This document shows positions 31,100 to 42,708 of a DNA stretch of 64,000 nucleotides, one piece after another. Under the pieces are notes generated by a model. It made no database searches. It saw only the letters and a program-made list of their open reading frames with translations, and was not told the origin of the DNA. The stretch's first letter is position 1. Each line of letters opens with the position of its first letter. Source of the DNA: Hortaea werneckii (taxonomy: Eukaryota; Ascomycota; Dothideomycetes; Mycosphaerellales; Teratosphaeriaceae); assembly GCA_037044905.1 (NCBI GenBank), contig JBAOKB010000020.1, positions 310,001-374,000 of the forward strand, in the 5' to 3' direction. A program made the position numbers and the translations under genes.

Positions 31100-32398
31100 A
31101 TGCCCGCTTACAAGTATGGGAAAATGGCACGACACTTCAGGGTTCTACTTGCTCTCGTGACAGCTGTTCTACTTCTCACTCATGTGCGATGGGCCTGGAA
31201 TTCGTCGTCTGACTCCAAGTTCGAACACCAGTCCGAAGCGTCTGACCTTTCGGACTACGATCACAAGAAGCGATTGGGCAATGCGCAGGAGGAGAGTTTG
31301 GCTATTCATTGGGCTGCATCGAGCAATGTTCTTGGGGTAGCGAAAGACAGTTCTACAATTGTCCCGGGTCGGGATCTTTCTTATCCTGAAGATAAGGGAG
31401 ACCGGCCTCATAAGCTCTTTCAGGGGCCACACTCGCTGACGAAAAAGAAGCACAAATTCGATGTCTCCCTCGGAGAGAACCGAGTCCTGAAAGGTACGGA
31501 CCCGCGAAGCCCGGAATTGAACAGACGTGTGGATACCTATGGTGGTTTACATGATACAAACGACAAGCAACTTCCATGGGACCAAGCGGTCAAAGTAGGA
31601 AACAATCTCATTGCCCTCATCAATGGACCGATCGAATGCATAAAGCCATCAAAATGGACAAACCTCGATGATCTGGCAGCCTATGGCTGGACTCAAGCAG
31701 TAAACCGTGCAATCGAGCTTCAAGAGCCTTTCAAATCGATCTGGTCGGCGCTGGGTATACCTCTTACGGATGTCAGACGCATTGAGTGGAAGCACAACAA
31801 GCAGTCTGCGCATACGGGTCCTGAAGGAACGATCTATCAGCCAACCGGAGCCAGGTACAATAACATATACTGCAAACAGATAATCATCGGTGATTTCAAT
31901 TTCGGGCCAGACACGATGGGTGGAAGAAAGTCCCCCCCAATGGTTGGCGCAGAGATTGTACCATTGAAGCAATGGTCAGATGTCACGTTTCTCCAATATC
32001 AGGAGTATTGTAAGCAACAATCGACCACAATAATGCCTTTCGAAGCCTGTCTGAAGGACCTTCGCGGCGTTATGCGTGCGAACGTTGTGAGCGCGAAGAC
32101 CCGAGAGATTGCGAATGAAGCACTTCAGAAGTCGGGCAAAGTTCTTGCAACTTGGGACAAACGCGTGACTTGGACGATCGATGAAGAAGCTGCACAGGCT
32201 CTACTTGCGACGCCCAATGGACAGGGAGTTGCCTGGTTTCTCGCGCAACACAAAGCCCAGCTAGGCCGCAAGATTGTGTCGGAAGTGAGTATGTTTTCAA
32301 AGCCGGAAGGATTATCCCGTAACTTGAACCTCTTCTTCAAGATTGAAGATCATCCAAGCGCAGCCGAGAAGCCTGGCCATGCGCAAGAAGAGTCATGA
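31100..32398 (+). CDS. Type II membrane-anchored protein of unknown function
   Basis: Single exon, 432 residues from the first ATG of the frame (M-P-A-Y-K-Y-G-K); the frame is open upstream but has no ATG. A hydrophobic helix at residues 13-28 preceded by basic residues makes it a signal-anchor (type II) protein with a lumenal or extracellular C-terminus. The soluble part has conserved-looking aromatic and Cys-containing blocks (PIECIKPSKWTNLDDLAAYG, DVRRIEWKHNKQSAH, YNNIYCKQIIIGDFNFGPD, LQYQEYCKQ) that do not match a family I know. A hydrolase- or glycosyltransferase-like role is only a guess. Confidence 0.65.
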   Translation: MPAYKYGKMARHFRVLLALVTAVLLLTHVRWAWNSSSDSKFEHQSEASDLSDYDHKKRLGNAQEESLAIHWAASSNVLGVAKDSSTIVPGRDLSYPEDKGDRPHKLFQGPHSLTKKKHKFDVSLGENRVLKGTDPRSPELNRRVDTYGGLHDTNDKQLPWDQAVKVGNNLIALINGPIECIKPSKWTNLDDLAAYGWTQAVNRAIELQEPFKSIWSALGIPLTDVRRIEWKHNKQSAHTGPEGTIYQPTGARYNNIYCKQIIIGDFNFGPDTMGGRKSPPMVGAEIVPLKQWSDVTFLQYQEYCKQQSTTIMPFEACLKDLRGVMRANVVSAKTREIANEALQKSGKVLATWDKRVTWTIDEEAAQALLATPNGQGVAWFLAQHKAQLGRKIVSEVSMFSKPEGLSRNLNLFFKIEDHPSAAEKPGHAQEES

Positions 32399-32766
32399 TA
32401 GGGATGGCTGATGGCTCGGCAATGACTATGCTGCGTGTTTTGGGTTGCATTCCTATGCGGCGTCTATCTGGCTTGTGGGTACTTTCTAGCCCGCATGACC
32501 CGACACAGTGTCTAGCATTTGATGACAACATCTTTATGATGCATGTGGGCAAATCTGGTTCCATGTACTTTTCTGTCGGTTCCTACATTCATTCCGGCGC
32601 ATGTTCTAGTACCTTCCCAACCACATTCCGAGCGTCGACTTTGGGTCTAAAATACCACCTTTAAGACTGGCTGGCATCTTCACAAGCCTTTTCTGTGTCG
32701 TATCTCGTGAGGATCACCCGTCTCTAGTGGTCATCTTCTCACTACACCCTATCATAGATCACAATC
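32399..32766. other. Short intergenic spacer
   Basis: Promoter region of the module-repeat wall protein gene. No gene seen. Confidence 0.5.
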
Positions 32767-35700
32767 ATGGTCATTTACAATTTGCTAGCTTTTGCTGGTC
32801 TTGTCCGACTGATAGTCGCTCAGAATGCCGCACCGTCTTGTCCGAATTCTGACAACACGCTCTATACTGCAACTTCCGGGAGGACATACAATGTAGAGTG
32901 TAGCACTGGTATGTGGATATCGAGGAGTTTGTTCCAAGCAGCACATGGGCCGGAAGATTCCTATTGTGCACAAGTTCTCACAAGCCGTGTTAGATCACCA
33001 AGGCGGCGACCTAGCATCCGTCCATGCAGACAGCCTTCTTGCTTGTATCGAGTCCTGCGATTCGACGGACGGATGTTTAGATGTCAGCCTTTCTGGAGTG
33101 AGTCAAGCTCAACACACTTAGGAAATGACGAAAGCTTGCTCACGAGTGTCCAAAATAGTCCGCCTGTTACATGAAGTCCGCGCTTGGGCGATCTTTGTCT
33201 GCTCCAGGTTTATCTGGCGCTCGATTGAACATAGCTTCGCCCACATCAGGCGCAACCACCATCGCTCCTTCGCCAGAGTGCCCAGAAAGCAACAATACGC
33301 TATTCAAGACTCCGAATGGCGCCGAGTTTGCTATCGAGTGTGGCATTGTAAGCCTTCCTTGCAGTCCTTGTTGCTTATTCCCTGCTAATGGCACTCACTC
33401 CCCAGGACCACGCAGCGGGAGACATCGGCATGGTATATGTCCGCAACTTAGGAGAGTGTGCGGTGCGTTGCTCCGAAACATCTGGCTGTGTGGATGTTTC
33501 GCTTTCAGGAGGTGAGCCTAGAGATCCTCGGATCTCCAACTTCAGAACATGGCTGACATGAATACTAGCTGCCTGCTATTTGAAGAGCAATTTGGGTCCC
33601 ACTTCTTACAACGCCGCAATCAATGGGGCTCGCCTCGTATCTCAGCCGTCCGCAACTGCCTTCTTAAGTGTGAGCTCTGTACAAGCGACTACTGCTTCGG
33701 TCGCTACTCCAACCTCGACCCGGCTCTCATGTCCAGCTAGCAATGGCACATACTATACGGCGTCTAGTGGCATGATGTTTGTCATTGATTGCGATACAGA
33801 CTATCCAGGCGGTGGTAAGTGTTATTACTGTATCTCTAATGCGTGGGCCAAGCTGATTGATTTGGCAGACATGGACTCGGTCAAAGCGACTAGCCTTGAA
33901 GAATGCATTGAAGCGTGCGACGATGAAGTCAGCTGCTCCGCTTTGGTCCTTTCTGGAGGTAAGAAGAAATCATCTGCTCGTGATTGCACTGCTGATCCCT
34001 TCGCCAGTGGGTTGCTATCAAAAATACCAGGCCAATGAACCGACACGCGCACGAGGCATGCTGGCGGCAAGGCTCGTTGATGCAAGTGTCCCTTCTTCTT
34101 CGCCTCCAGCGACTTCAGCGCCTGCTGTAACAACCAGACCTGGGACAACACCTCTCTGTCCCGCCAATAATGGATTCATTTACACAGCCGAAAATGGACA
34201 GGAGTTTGTCATAGAATGCTTCATGTATGCTGCCTCATACTTGAACTTGCTGTTGATACAATGCTGACATCTGGCTAGTGATCATCCTGGCGGCAATCTC
34301 AATATGTTTGAAATGACCGGCGCTGGAAATACTTGGTTTGCGCAGTGTATTGAGACTTGCGCAAATTATCCTGGTTGTCTTGATGTATCTCTTTCTGGAG
34401 CAGTAAGTCATGCCATTTGGGAGCTCTTGAAAGCTTTTGGCATCACGCTGACCCATTTCCTTAGGCCTGCTATTTGAAGAGCACTCTCAACCCGCCCACG
34501 TCTGCAGACGGTATTCGAGGAGCCCGGTTACGTAGTTCCAGCACTGCCCCTGCTGTATCTTCTATGACAGCGTCAGCGAGACCAACGGCCTACCCAGCGC
34601 CAGATCCTTTCGTCAGTGTTTTTGAGTATCTAGCCTGTTACAACGACTCAGTCACAAACCGGACGTTACAAGGCGCCTATCTCTTTGGCACATCTCTTCA
34701 AAACCTGACACTAGAACGATGTGCGGCCTTCTGCGATGACTTTCAATTTTTCGGTGTTGAGTATGCACAGGAGTGCTATTGCGGCTCAGAACTGCGCAAC
34801 AATGCAATTCAGCAAGACCCGGCCTCCTGCTATGCAACCTGCGCTGGTGACGAAACACAGAACTGTGGCGGATACAACAGAATATCTGTCTATCGGAACC
34901 GGAACTTCACCGCGGTCGTCTCAAGCTCTCTCAGTGGGACATCGTCCGATCCAGCTGCGACTTCTGCGATTGTTCCTTCTTCCACCTCTTTTGGTGCCAG
35001 CGGAGTCACAGCTGAACCGACTGTGTCCGGTCTTACTTCATCTGGGACAGAATCTACAATGCCGAGTCCCACAAGTCCCACAAGCTCAGAGGACATGACT
35101 ACCTCAGACGGCCCTTCAACGGAAGATTTTGCAACCTTGTTGCCGTCTTCTAACAATACCGTTTCAGCCTCAAACACGGTTATCTTTACCTCGACTACTG
35201 TAGAGCTACTAAGCTCGTCATACTCATCGATTCAGACGTCTTCAGCAACATCTGCCAATCTAGGCTACAACTCGACTGGTGTTTCGACGTCTTTCAATGT
35301 CTCAACGATCAGCTATGTCACTCCAACTTCCATGGTGACTGGCAACGAGAGTGTACTTGAACCACCAACGGCATCTTTGTCGATTCCCGGTGAAACTGCG
35401 CTGAGCGAAGTGACTTCATTTGCCACGCCGCAAAATTCCACAACTAGTTTTGGTGGAACGAACCCTCCTTCGAGCACCATGACCGGATGGACGTTTCCCA
35501 ATACCACGACTACAAGCGCACCTTCGGGAATCAGTACTACCTCTGGGTCCTCTACTGGGGCATCTTCGCCTTCCGCGTTCGCATCGAACGTCTCAGTGGT
35601 CATCACTGCAAGCGATATAGAGCTATCATATAGCTCTGAGACTTTCCTTCCTTCCTCTGAAGCCACACCTGTGCTACAAAGCGAATCTTCGCAGACTTCG

Positions 35701-36285
35701 ACAGCCACAGAGGTGCCAACTACAACAAGCACATCTTCCGAATTTGAGCTATCATCCAGCTTAGACGACGGCAGCTCGTCGCCCTCTGCTTCCGTTTCGT
35801 CTCTGGAGACTGCAAGCTCTTCTAGCGAGGACCTAGTGAGCAGCACTCTCTCTGCCGCGCCGGTGTCGGTTACGACTGTAGAAATCACTCGCACAGTCAC
35901 CAACATTGGCACTGTCACGGTAGTTCCAATCGAAGCCAGCGCTTCCGAGGACGATCTAAGCACTCAAGAAGCGACAAGTACCACATTTGAGATCAGTACC
36001 TCTACAGTAGTGCCCATCGCAGAGTCATCAGAGCCGCAGTTTAGCTCCAGTGCAGAAGAGACTAGCACACTTGTTAACCTCCGCACCTCCACCGTGGTTC
36101 CTGTCGAGGCGAGTGCTTCAACGGAGCAGACTAGCTCTGACGATTCGGTGGACAGCGCTATTACGAGTATCAACTTAACAACAAGTACTGCCTCAAGGGC
36201 TGAATCAACGGAAGAAAGCCCATTCATTGACGATGCAAGTTCGACTGCACCATCTCGCCTCCGCCGAAGAAAGCCAAGATATTAG
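32767..36285 (+). CDS. Secreted wall/mucin-like protein: four Cys modules, WSC domain, long Ser/Thr tail
   Basis: Nine exons (32767-32908, 32994-33097, 33159-33347, 33406-33511, 33569-33814, 33869-33958, 34008-34224, 34279-34402, 34465-36285) give 1012 residues; introns are 49-85 bp with GT..AG ends. After a signal peptide (1-18) come four copies of a module. Each begins CPxSNxTxYTxxxGxxFxIxC, continues with Asp-x-x-G-G and a C-x-x-x-C pair, and ends in a variant of L-S-G then C-Y-x-K, a PAN/apple-like pattern. A WSC domain (about 458-554; LACYNDSVTNRTLQGA, ECYCGSEL, ETQNCGGYNRISVY) follows, then about 430 residues of Ser/Thr and a basic LRRRKPRY end. It is probably a glycan-binding, heavily O-glycosylated wall protein. 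Confidence 0.8.
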
Positions 36286-36618
36286 CGGGTTTATCGTCTC
36301 ACTTTCATGCGTTGAGGCGCATTTGAAACGCATTCGTGCCCCTATCAGCAATCAATGGTGTGTTTCTACCACATGGGCGCCTTTTGTCTTTTGACTAGCA
36401 ACTGGATGGAGTGATGTGAGCATTATTAAACGATGCGTGCATCTGTGCTGAGAAGCTAGTTGATTTTACCGCGATCTCATGACCCAAGGTATCGATTAGT
36501 ACCAAATTGAACTTTGCTGTTATCAATGCGGTATTCTAAATGATGAGGCCGGCCACATTTCCACTGCATAAATCATATCACAGACAATAGTGTGTAGCAG
36601 GGCGAGAATCCTCCATCT
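36286..36618. other. Convergent 3' spacer
   Basis: Between the converging wall-protein and transporter genes. No gene seen. Confidence 0.5.
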
Positions 36619-38525
36619 CTAGTGGCCAACCGCAAGAGGCTTCTCCATGGTCCTCATTCGCTCCTTGATCTCTTCTTTCCTCTCGCGTCTCAAGTTTCGC
36701 GCAAACTTTACTGGGTTCTTGCTCTTGAAGACATCGCCAATCTCTTCCAAGGTCAGGCCACTGACCTCGGGATAAAAGAGTATGATCAGCACCCAGCCGA
36801 GCCCACAGATGGCAGCGTAGAAGCCAAAAGCACCAGAGGGAGTCATGCCCTTCATCATTGATAGAAAAGTCGACGAGACAATGATGTTGGATCCCCAGCA
36901 ACTGCAGGTCAACCACATCGTTCCCATGGCACGTACCTCCATTGGGAAGAAATCAGTTGACATCCAAGCTGTGTTCCCGACACTGACTCCGTAAAAGAAG
37001 ACGAACCAGATGATAAAGACCAAGACCACAATAGCTGGTGCCGAAACGCTCGTAGCTTCGAGCTCCAGAGTCTCCGTATTGACTGGGATGAAAGAGAAGG
37101 CGATGGCGACTGCGAGAAGACCAACAGACATCCCCCACACAGTTGAGACCAGAACCCTACGTCGTCCAATAGGGTCTACAGTCATCATGTTGACCCAGGT
37201 CATCACAAAGTTGGTCCCAGCAACAACGAGCCCGACAGCCACTGGGTTGCTGAAGCCCACGAGTGCGAAGAGCGTGCTTGAATAGTACATCAGTGTGTTG
37301 AAGCCAGACATTTGACTGATGACCATAAGACCGCATGCGCAGACCAGAGCGCGAAGATTGGCCGGGTTGGTGTGAAGTTGCTTGATCTTCATCCAGCGAG
37401 AGCCCTCATTTAGTTCTTTCGCCTCTTCGCAAGCCGCAGCAATCAGTGCTACCTTGGCACGGACCTGGTCGATCGAAGCACCCTTGTAGATCTTGAGCAG
37501 CACGGCTTCAGCTTCTTGTAGACGGCCGTGGAAGATGAGCTGGCGCGGAGACTCCGGACAGAAGGGCAATAGGGCGGCGAGGACGATGGCCGGGAGCGCT
37601 CCTAGGCCGACCATGTAACGCCAACCACCATCGACATGAGCAAAAGCGGCACCAATGCCATACGAGATGACTTGGCCTCCAGTAATGGACATGTTGTTTA
37701 GACCAATAAGCCTACCGCGAACTTTCGTTGGGGCGATTTCAGCGATGTAGAGAGGTACGACCTGCCCAAAAGCGTCAGGTTCACATTCAACTTTTAGGGC
37801 ATTAAAGACACTTACCATAGCAGCGCTGCCAACGCCAAATCCAACGATAAGACGCCCAACACACATTTGAGCGATACTGTACGAGGCGCCCTGCAGTGAC
37901 CGTAATCAGCCTCGGGTTCAAGATATTGCTGGCTCCTATTAAGTACACACCTGCAAGACTGCGCCGATCGTGAACAACACACAGCCAACGTAAATCGCGA
38001 TCTTTCGTCCATACTACTGTCTTCTTAGTAACTGGATTGCAATTGTGGGTGAGGTTGTTCTCATACTTTATCAGCTGTCAACCCAGCAATGATTGCACCG
38101 ACAAAAGCACCAGCTGAGCAGAGAGCAGTGATAGCTTCCTTTTCGCCAGAGGAAGCCTCTTTATTATCCAGATCAGTGCCCAAGTAGACCAAAACAGCGG
38201 AGATGATCCCAGTGTCGTAGCCAAACAAGGCACCAGCGATAGATGCCGTCGCAGCTACAAGCCAGACAAACCAAGAGACTGCAATGTTGTCGATGTCGTT
38301 GTCTGGAAGCACCTCATCGGAAACCTCGACATGGGTCTTGTCATTGATGACCATTGCTGAAGCTGCATGATCGAAGTTCTTGCTCAAAGAGTTGCGACGG
38401 CTGCCGTCCGGTAGGGAGTTACGCCGATTGAAGGCCTCATGAGAGATGGGCAGAGGACCGTTATTCTCGAGGTGAGTAGCCTGGTCGGCAATCTTCTCCT
38501 CGAGAGAATAGTGAGTATTCTGCAT
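36619..38525 (-). CDS. MFS sugar transporter, myo-inositol transporter-like
   Basis: Four exons, 38525-38067, 38013-37951, 37890-37816 and 37761-36619, with introns of 53, 60 and 54 bp, give 579 residues. The third intron is stop-free and a multiple of three, so it can be mistaken for 18 extra residues; removing it restores SAAMVVPLYIAEIAP. Twelve hydrophobic helices follow an N-terminal cytoplasmic tail of about 75 residues. Sugar-porter signatures are present: FGYDTGIISAVL in helix 1, DKYGRK after helix 2, VPLYIAEIAPTKVRGR, PESPRQL and DPIGRRR. The pattern fits the proton-coupled inositol transporters of the plasma membrane (Itr type) better than hexose carriers, but substrate is not certain. 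Confidence 0.85.
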
Positions 38526-39581
38526 GATTGCGGTCCTGGCAAGTGCTCTCTGGAAGCGCCTTTGTATCTGTGATTGAGGAGATGAATAAGGTGCAGGGAG
38601 CAGATTGAGAGCAGATGCTCTGTAACTCTTTTGGAATTGAACGATGCTGGATAGGAGAGTCTTCGCAGTCGGGGATCATCATGATACTTATGTATTCCCT
38701 ATGTCTCATACCTGGAAGACAAGAGGTGTACATACCGTGCCCTAGACGCCAACCACGAGAGAGCCTCGTGGTTCACTGAATCTGGAGTAGTCTGGGGAAG
38801 TTTCTGGGGTATGCAGAAGCAATCGAGAACATCTCTACCATCGAAATGATTGGTACAACTCAAAACCACTCGCTAGTGGCAAGCTCGGCGCGGGTCGAAC
38901 AGCTAGCCCTGGGTCAAAGTGGCAGTTCTCGCCGTAAAACTCCGCTGATCTGCTTCAAGAAGGGCAACTTTTTCCATCCAAGCGGCGCAACCGCAGAGAG
39001 TCACCTAAACGCCTCACTTCACACTGTGAACTCTACCATGCCCGTTGGTACACTGATACTGCCGACCTTTGCTATGGGTTATGAGCAAACTACATCATGA
39101 GATGAATTGGTAAAAGCCTACTCGAATTGCCCATTCCGGACCTTATCCATAATCTAGAACCTGCTCAATAGCGACAGAATAGAGATAGCCGCCGACCAAA
39201 GGTCTCGGTATGTTGTGTAGAAGAAGGCGTTTTTGGCAGTTATTAGCACACAGCCCAATCATCAACTCTTCAGAATTCAGTTAGAAGACCGATTGGGCCA
39301 ATGCGGGACTTCAAGAAGGTTTGTAAGCATCCAGTCGTCTCTTGAGAGTGTGGTGTCGTCGATGAAAGCACGCCTGGCCTCTAAAACACTTATGCAGATA
39401 GTGGTCCGATTCATGCCACTGCTGGTGCGCTTGGAGCCGTAGTCCCGTTTACGTGGTTTTGGCGAAGGCAGGGGTCAACAAGAATTTGGTATTTGAAGCA
39501 GACATTAATTCAATCGTCAGTTGACCATGTACATCGCAATGAACAAAAGAACGGTAAGATAGCTTCAAATTCCTCCAACAC
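38526..39581. other. 1.1-kb intergenic stretch, no gene supported
   Basis: Transporter promoter side plus the 3' flank of the reductase gene. Small frames only, no family resemblance. Confidence 0.5.
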
Positions 39582-41711
39582 TCAGCCCCAGACATCTTGC
39601 AACCATCTCTTCTGTTTCTTTTGTCTGTCCGCAAAATCTTTCATCTGCTCTTCGCCCCAGCCCTGTCTCTTGCGAATGATACTGTTCACGACATCACTGA
39701 CCTCTCTGGCCATTCCAGCACTGCCGCAAATGTAGAAGTAGCTCTTCTCGTCGACGAGTAGCCTGCAAACTTCCTCCGCCTCTTGCTCAACGCAATCCTG
39801 GACATACCTCTTCTCGGTCTTGTTGTCGGGGCGAGAAAAAGCAGTGGTGAGAGAGAACGCATCTCCGAGCTTTGCTTTCATCTCATCGAATTCTTCGGCA
39901 TAGATGAAATCCTGTTGTGGATGTCGGCAGCCGAAGAACAGTTTCGTCGCGCCAACGTCGCGACCCATGGCTTTCAGCCGTGAACGCTCAGCAACGAACG
40001 CCCGGAAAGGTGCAACGCCCGTGCCTGCACCAACCATGACTATCGGCGTAGCAGCAGTGGGTGGCATCTTGAAGGTCGACTTGCGCACGGCAGCGTGGAT
40101 ATGAGATGCTTGCAACGGCTGGTGCTCATGCGGTAGAGAGTAGGTGAGGCCGTTGGGATGTGAATCAGCATGCTGCTCAATGCTGCTTTTGAGAGAGAGA
40201 AGGTAGTTCGTTGCCAGCCCCGGGATGCGATCCTGAGATTGCAAGGGCGTGTCCGCCACGACAGCGGTTATCGCAGCGCGTCTCGCTTGCACAACCGAAG
40301 AAGATGAGATCGAGTAATACCGAGGCTGCATGGCGGGTAGCGTCTCGATGACTAGAGCAAGTGGCAGTTTTCTCCATGCACCCTCACCCGGGCAGGCCTT
40401 CTCCATCAGACGTCCCAAGTTGACGTAGTTGTTCGCCTGATACTCATGGTAAGATTCTTTACTCTTGCTGATGCTGAGAAGTAGCTGTTTTGCGTTCTCA
40501 GTAGGAGCATAGGTTGCTAGGGTCGCTATGGCGTCTCGAGGTACCGGCGCACAAACCTCCAGATAATGCTCGAAAAGGGCGTTGAGTGAGGTTGGGCTCG
40601 GTACCTTTACTGGCGTGCCATCAAGCGACTTGATATGGCAAGGACTTGCCCTTCGCTCTTCCAGCCCCAAGATGGAAACCAATCGTTCAATTTCGGCGGT
40701 GGGGTTGACTGGCCAAACAGCGAGGTGGTCTCCAGTCTTGTATTTGAGCTCTGGATGCTCATTCAGATCGAGTTCCATATGGATACAGTTTCGACCGTTG
40801 GTATCTTGGAAGAGCTCTCGGCTCTGAGTGATGGGCAAAGCATACACTTTCGACTGAGCTGATGAGCCTCTAGCGTTGGTTCTTGTGTTGGGAATTCCAT
40901 GGTGTAGGTCGATAGGCTCGAGAGAATCGTCACTTTGGATGTCAATCGATGGCTCATAGCCCACTTCCTGTAGCCTGTATCCGAGCTGCTCCTGAAAGTA
41001 TGTGAAAATGTGTTCCTTCCATTCCAAAAAGTGTTCCTCGGTCTCGCCCGCAGCATCATCGGCGTAGCCCACTGGCATAAGAGGCTTCGCCCCAAAGGTA
41101 TCTAGCTGAGAAGCGACGGTTTTCATTACAGCATTGTAATGCTTGTACTTGCTGTTGCCGAGACCAAACGCGAGATATCGAAAGTTCTGTAGCGAAGCAC
41201 CTTTGGCTGTGTGTAACCACTCCCAGAACTCGTGCATGTTATCGCTCGGATCGCCTTCGCCGAAAGTCGACGCAAGAAGAAACGCGAGCTTTCCTTCAGG
41301 CACTTTCGTACAAGACGCAGGCTCGATATCGGAAAGATCCACGAGCAGCACCTTCACGCTGAGATATCTGGAGAGGTCTTTTGCAAGCCTGGCAGCGAAG
41401 CGTTCCGCCGTACCTGACTGAGAGGCCCAGAGGATAGCAACATCGGCGTTCTCTTCGTTTAGCCTTTGTGCAAGATCCCGACTTTGCTGAATGGTGGTGC
41501 CAGTGCTGATTGATTGTTGAGGTCGCTCATAAAGTTTGTAGGCGTATGGGTCTGGCCTTGCCCATAGATAGCCCTTGGTCGCATAGGCCACGCTCGCTGC
41601 CGTAAGCGCCGCCAACGCTGCAAAGTCATCGTATTTCGCTTGACTTGCAAACTGGTTTGTGAACTGATGGAGCGTCTGCTCCCAAGGAACATAGCTCCTA
41701 CCAAGAGACAT
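39582..41711 (-). CDS. NADPH-cytochrome P450 reductase
   Basis: Single exon, 709 residues from the ATG of M-S-L-G-R-S-Y. A membrane anchor lies at about residues 28-48. The flavodoxin part has the FMN site ILWASQSGTAERFA, STFGEGDPSDN and FGLGNSKYKHYN. The FAD part has RYYSISSSS and GLATNYLLSL, and the NADPH part has VGAGTGVAPFRAF, FFGCRHPQQDFIYAEE and YFYICGSAGMAREV. The C-terminal DVWG supplies the conserved penultimate Trp. All cofactor motifs are present, so the enzyme should pass electrons from NADPH through FAD and FMN to ER-bound P450s. The first FMN motif and the inserted loop at about 285-300 differ from the usual YGSQTGTAED sequence, suggesting a diverged second reductase. It lies head-to-head with a P450. 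Confidence 0.88.
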   Translation of the reverse strand: MSLGRSYVPWEQTLHQFTNQFASQAKYDDFAALAALTAASVAYATKGYLWARPDPYAYKLYERPQQSISTGTTIQQSRDLAQRLNEENADVAILWASQSGTAERFAARLAKDLSRYLSVKVLLVDLSDIEPASCTKVPEGKLAFLLASTFGEGDPSDNMHEFWEWLHTAKGASLQNFRYLAFGLGNSKYKHYNAVMKTVASQLDTFGAKPLMPVGYADDAAGETEEHFLEWKEHIFTYFQEQLGYRLQEVGYEPSIDIQSDDSLEPIDLHHGIPNTRTNARGSSAQSKVYALPITQSRELFQDTNGRNCIHMELDLNEHPELKYKTGDHLAVWPVNPTAEIERLVSILGLEERRASPCHIKSLDGTPVKVPSPTSLNALFEHYLEVCAPVPRDAIATLATYAPTENAKQLLLSISKSKESYHEYQANNYVNLGRLMEKACPGEGAWRKLPLALVIETLPAMQPRYYSISSSSVVQARRAAITAVVADTPLQSQDRIPGLATNYLLSLKSSIEQHADSHPNGLTYSLPHEHQPLQASHIHAAVRKSTFKMPPTAATPIVMVGAGTGVAPFRAFVAERSRLKAMGRDVGATKLFFGCRHPQQDFIYAEEFDEMKAKLGDAFSLTTAFSRPDNKTEKRYVQDCVEQEAEEVCRLLVDEKSYFYICGSAGMAREVSDVVNSIIRKRQGWGEEQMKDFADRQKKQKRWLQDVWG

Positions 41712-42708
41712 GGTCGAAATCTTTGCAGTGTCGGTAAGCAAGGCACACAGAAACTGAAGTCTTGGACTAGGAGGGGGCAAAAGTTCAAAGAAGAAACGTG
41801 AAGGAGAGTTGTGGTGTTGAATAAAAGGCCATAAGTATGATAGGACATTCGTTTAGTTACAAGAGAGAGCCGGAAACCCCACGGGGGAATCTGGACCTAC
41901 CCTTTGTGGAAGCCTCGGCGTGTCCTGGGTAAAAGGCTCCATACTTGGTTGAAGTCATAGGGCAAGAGGCTGCGGATCAGATGGGGCATCTGGTAGCTGA
42001 GCTACCGGCCCACGCGAAAGAGGAAGATTAAGAACAGAGAGTAGACCCTAGAGCAGCGGCAGAGCAAGCGATTCCGATAACACTGCAGGTCTGCACTAAG
42101 TGCATTCCGAAAGGATTGGCTTCCCATTGCGTTTCGAGAATATTCACCATAGCATAGTCTATTAGCGACAGCACTTCCGTATAGCATCGTGACTTCCATG
42201 GATGTTCGATGGATGATGGTGTAGGGAGATGCAACTAGCCATGTGCCAGACGATGTATGAAATCCCAATAGGGCAGTTATCGCCGGCACTTTCTTTTCTC
42301 AGCCGTCATCTGGTCCGTGCAGATTCATGCCGGTGCTGTCGAAGCAAGCTCTTCCGCCATCGGTTACACTTACCTTCCATCGTCTTTCCTGTCTTCGACG
42401 ATATCACTTAGAGGTTCGCCTAACGTGCCCTTGTACACACCTAAACCAATTCGCAGGGCAATTGGATCCAGCTATGGTGGGGAAGGAGAGCTCTCTTCTG
42501 AGGGACCGTTTGACATCAATTGAACAGGCGCCACCGTCTAGACGACCAGATACGTAGTAGGAAGGAGCAGACTCGATGTGAATTCCTTGCAGAGGTAAGT
42601 ATTTGTATGTCTCTCTCTCCGTGCCGACACTCTTTTTGTACGCCATCTACTTTTTGTCCATTTGTTCTCTCCTGAATCTTACTTCGAAGTTTTCTCTCAT
42701 ACTGTAGA
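41712..42708. promoter_or_regulatory. Divergent promoter between P450 reductase (-) and P450 (+)
   Basis: A 1-kb spacer between the two start codons with no credible gene. Joint control of the pair from this region is inferred from the arrangement; no specific binding site is recognised. Confidence 0.45.
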
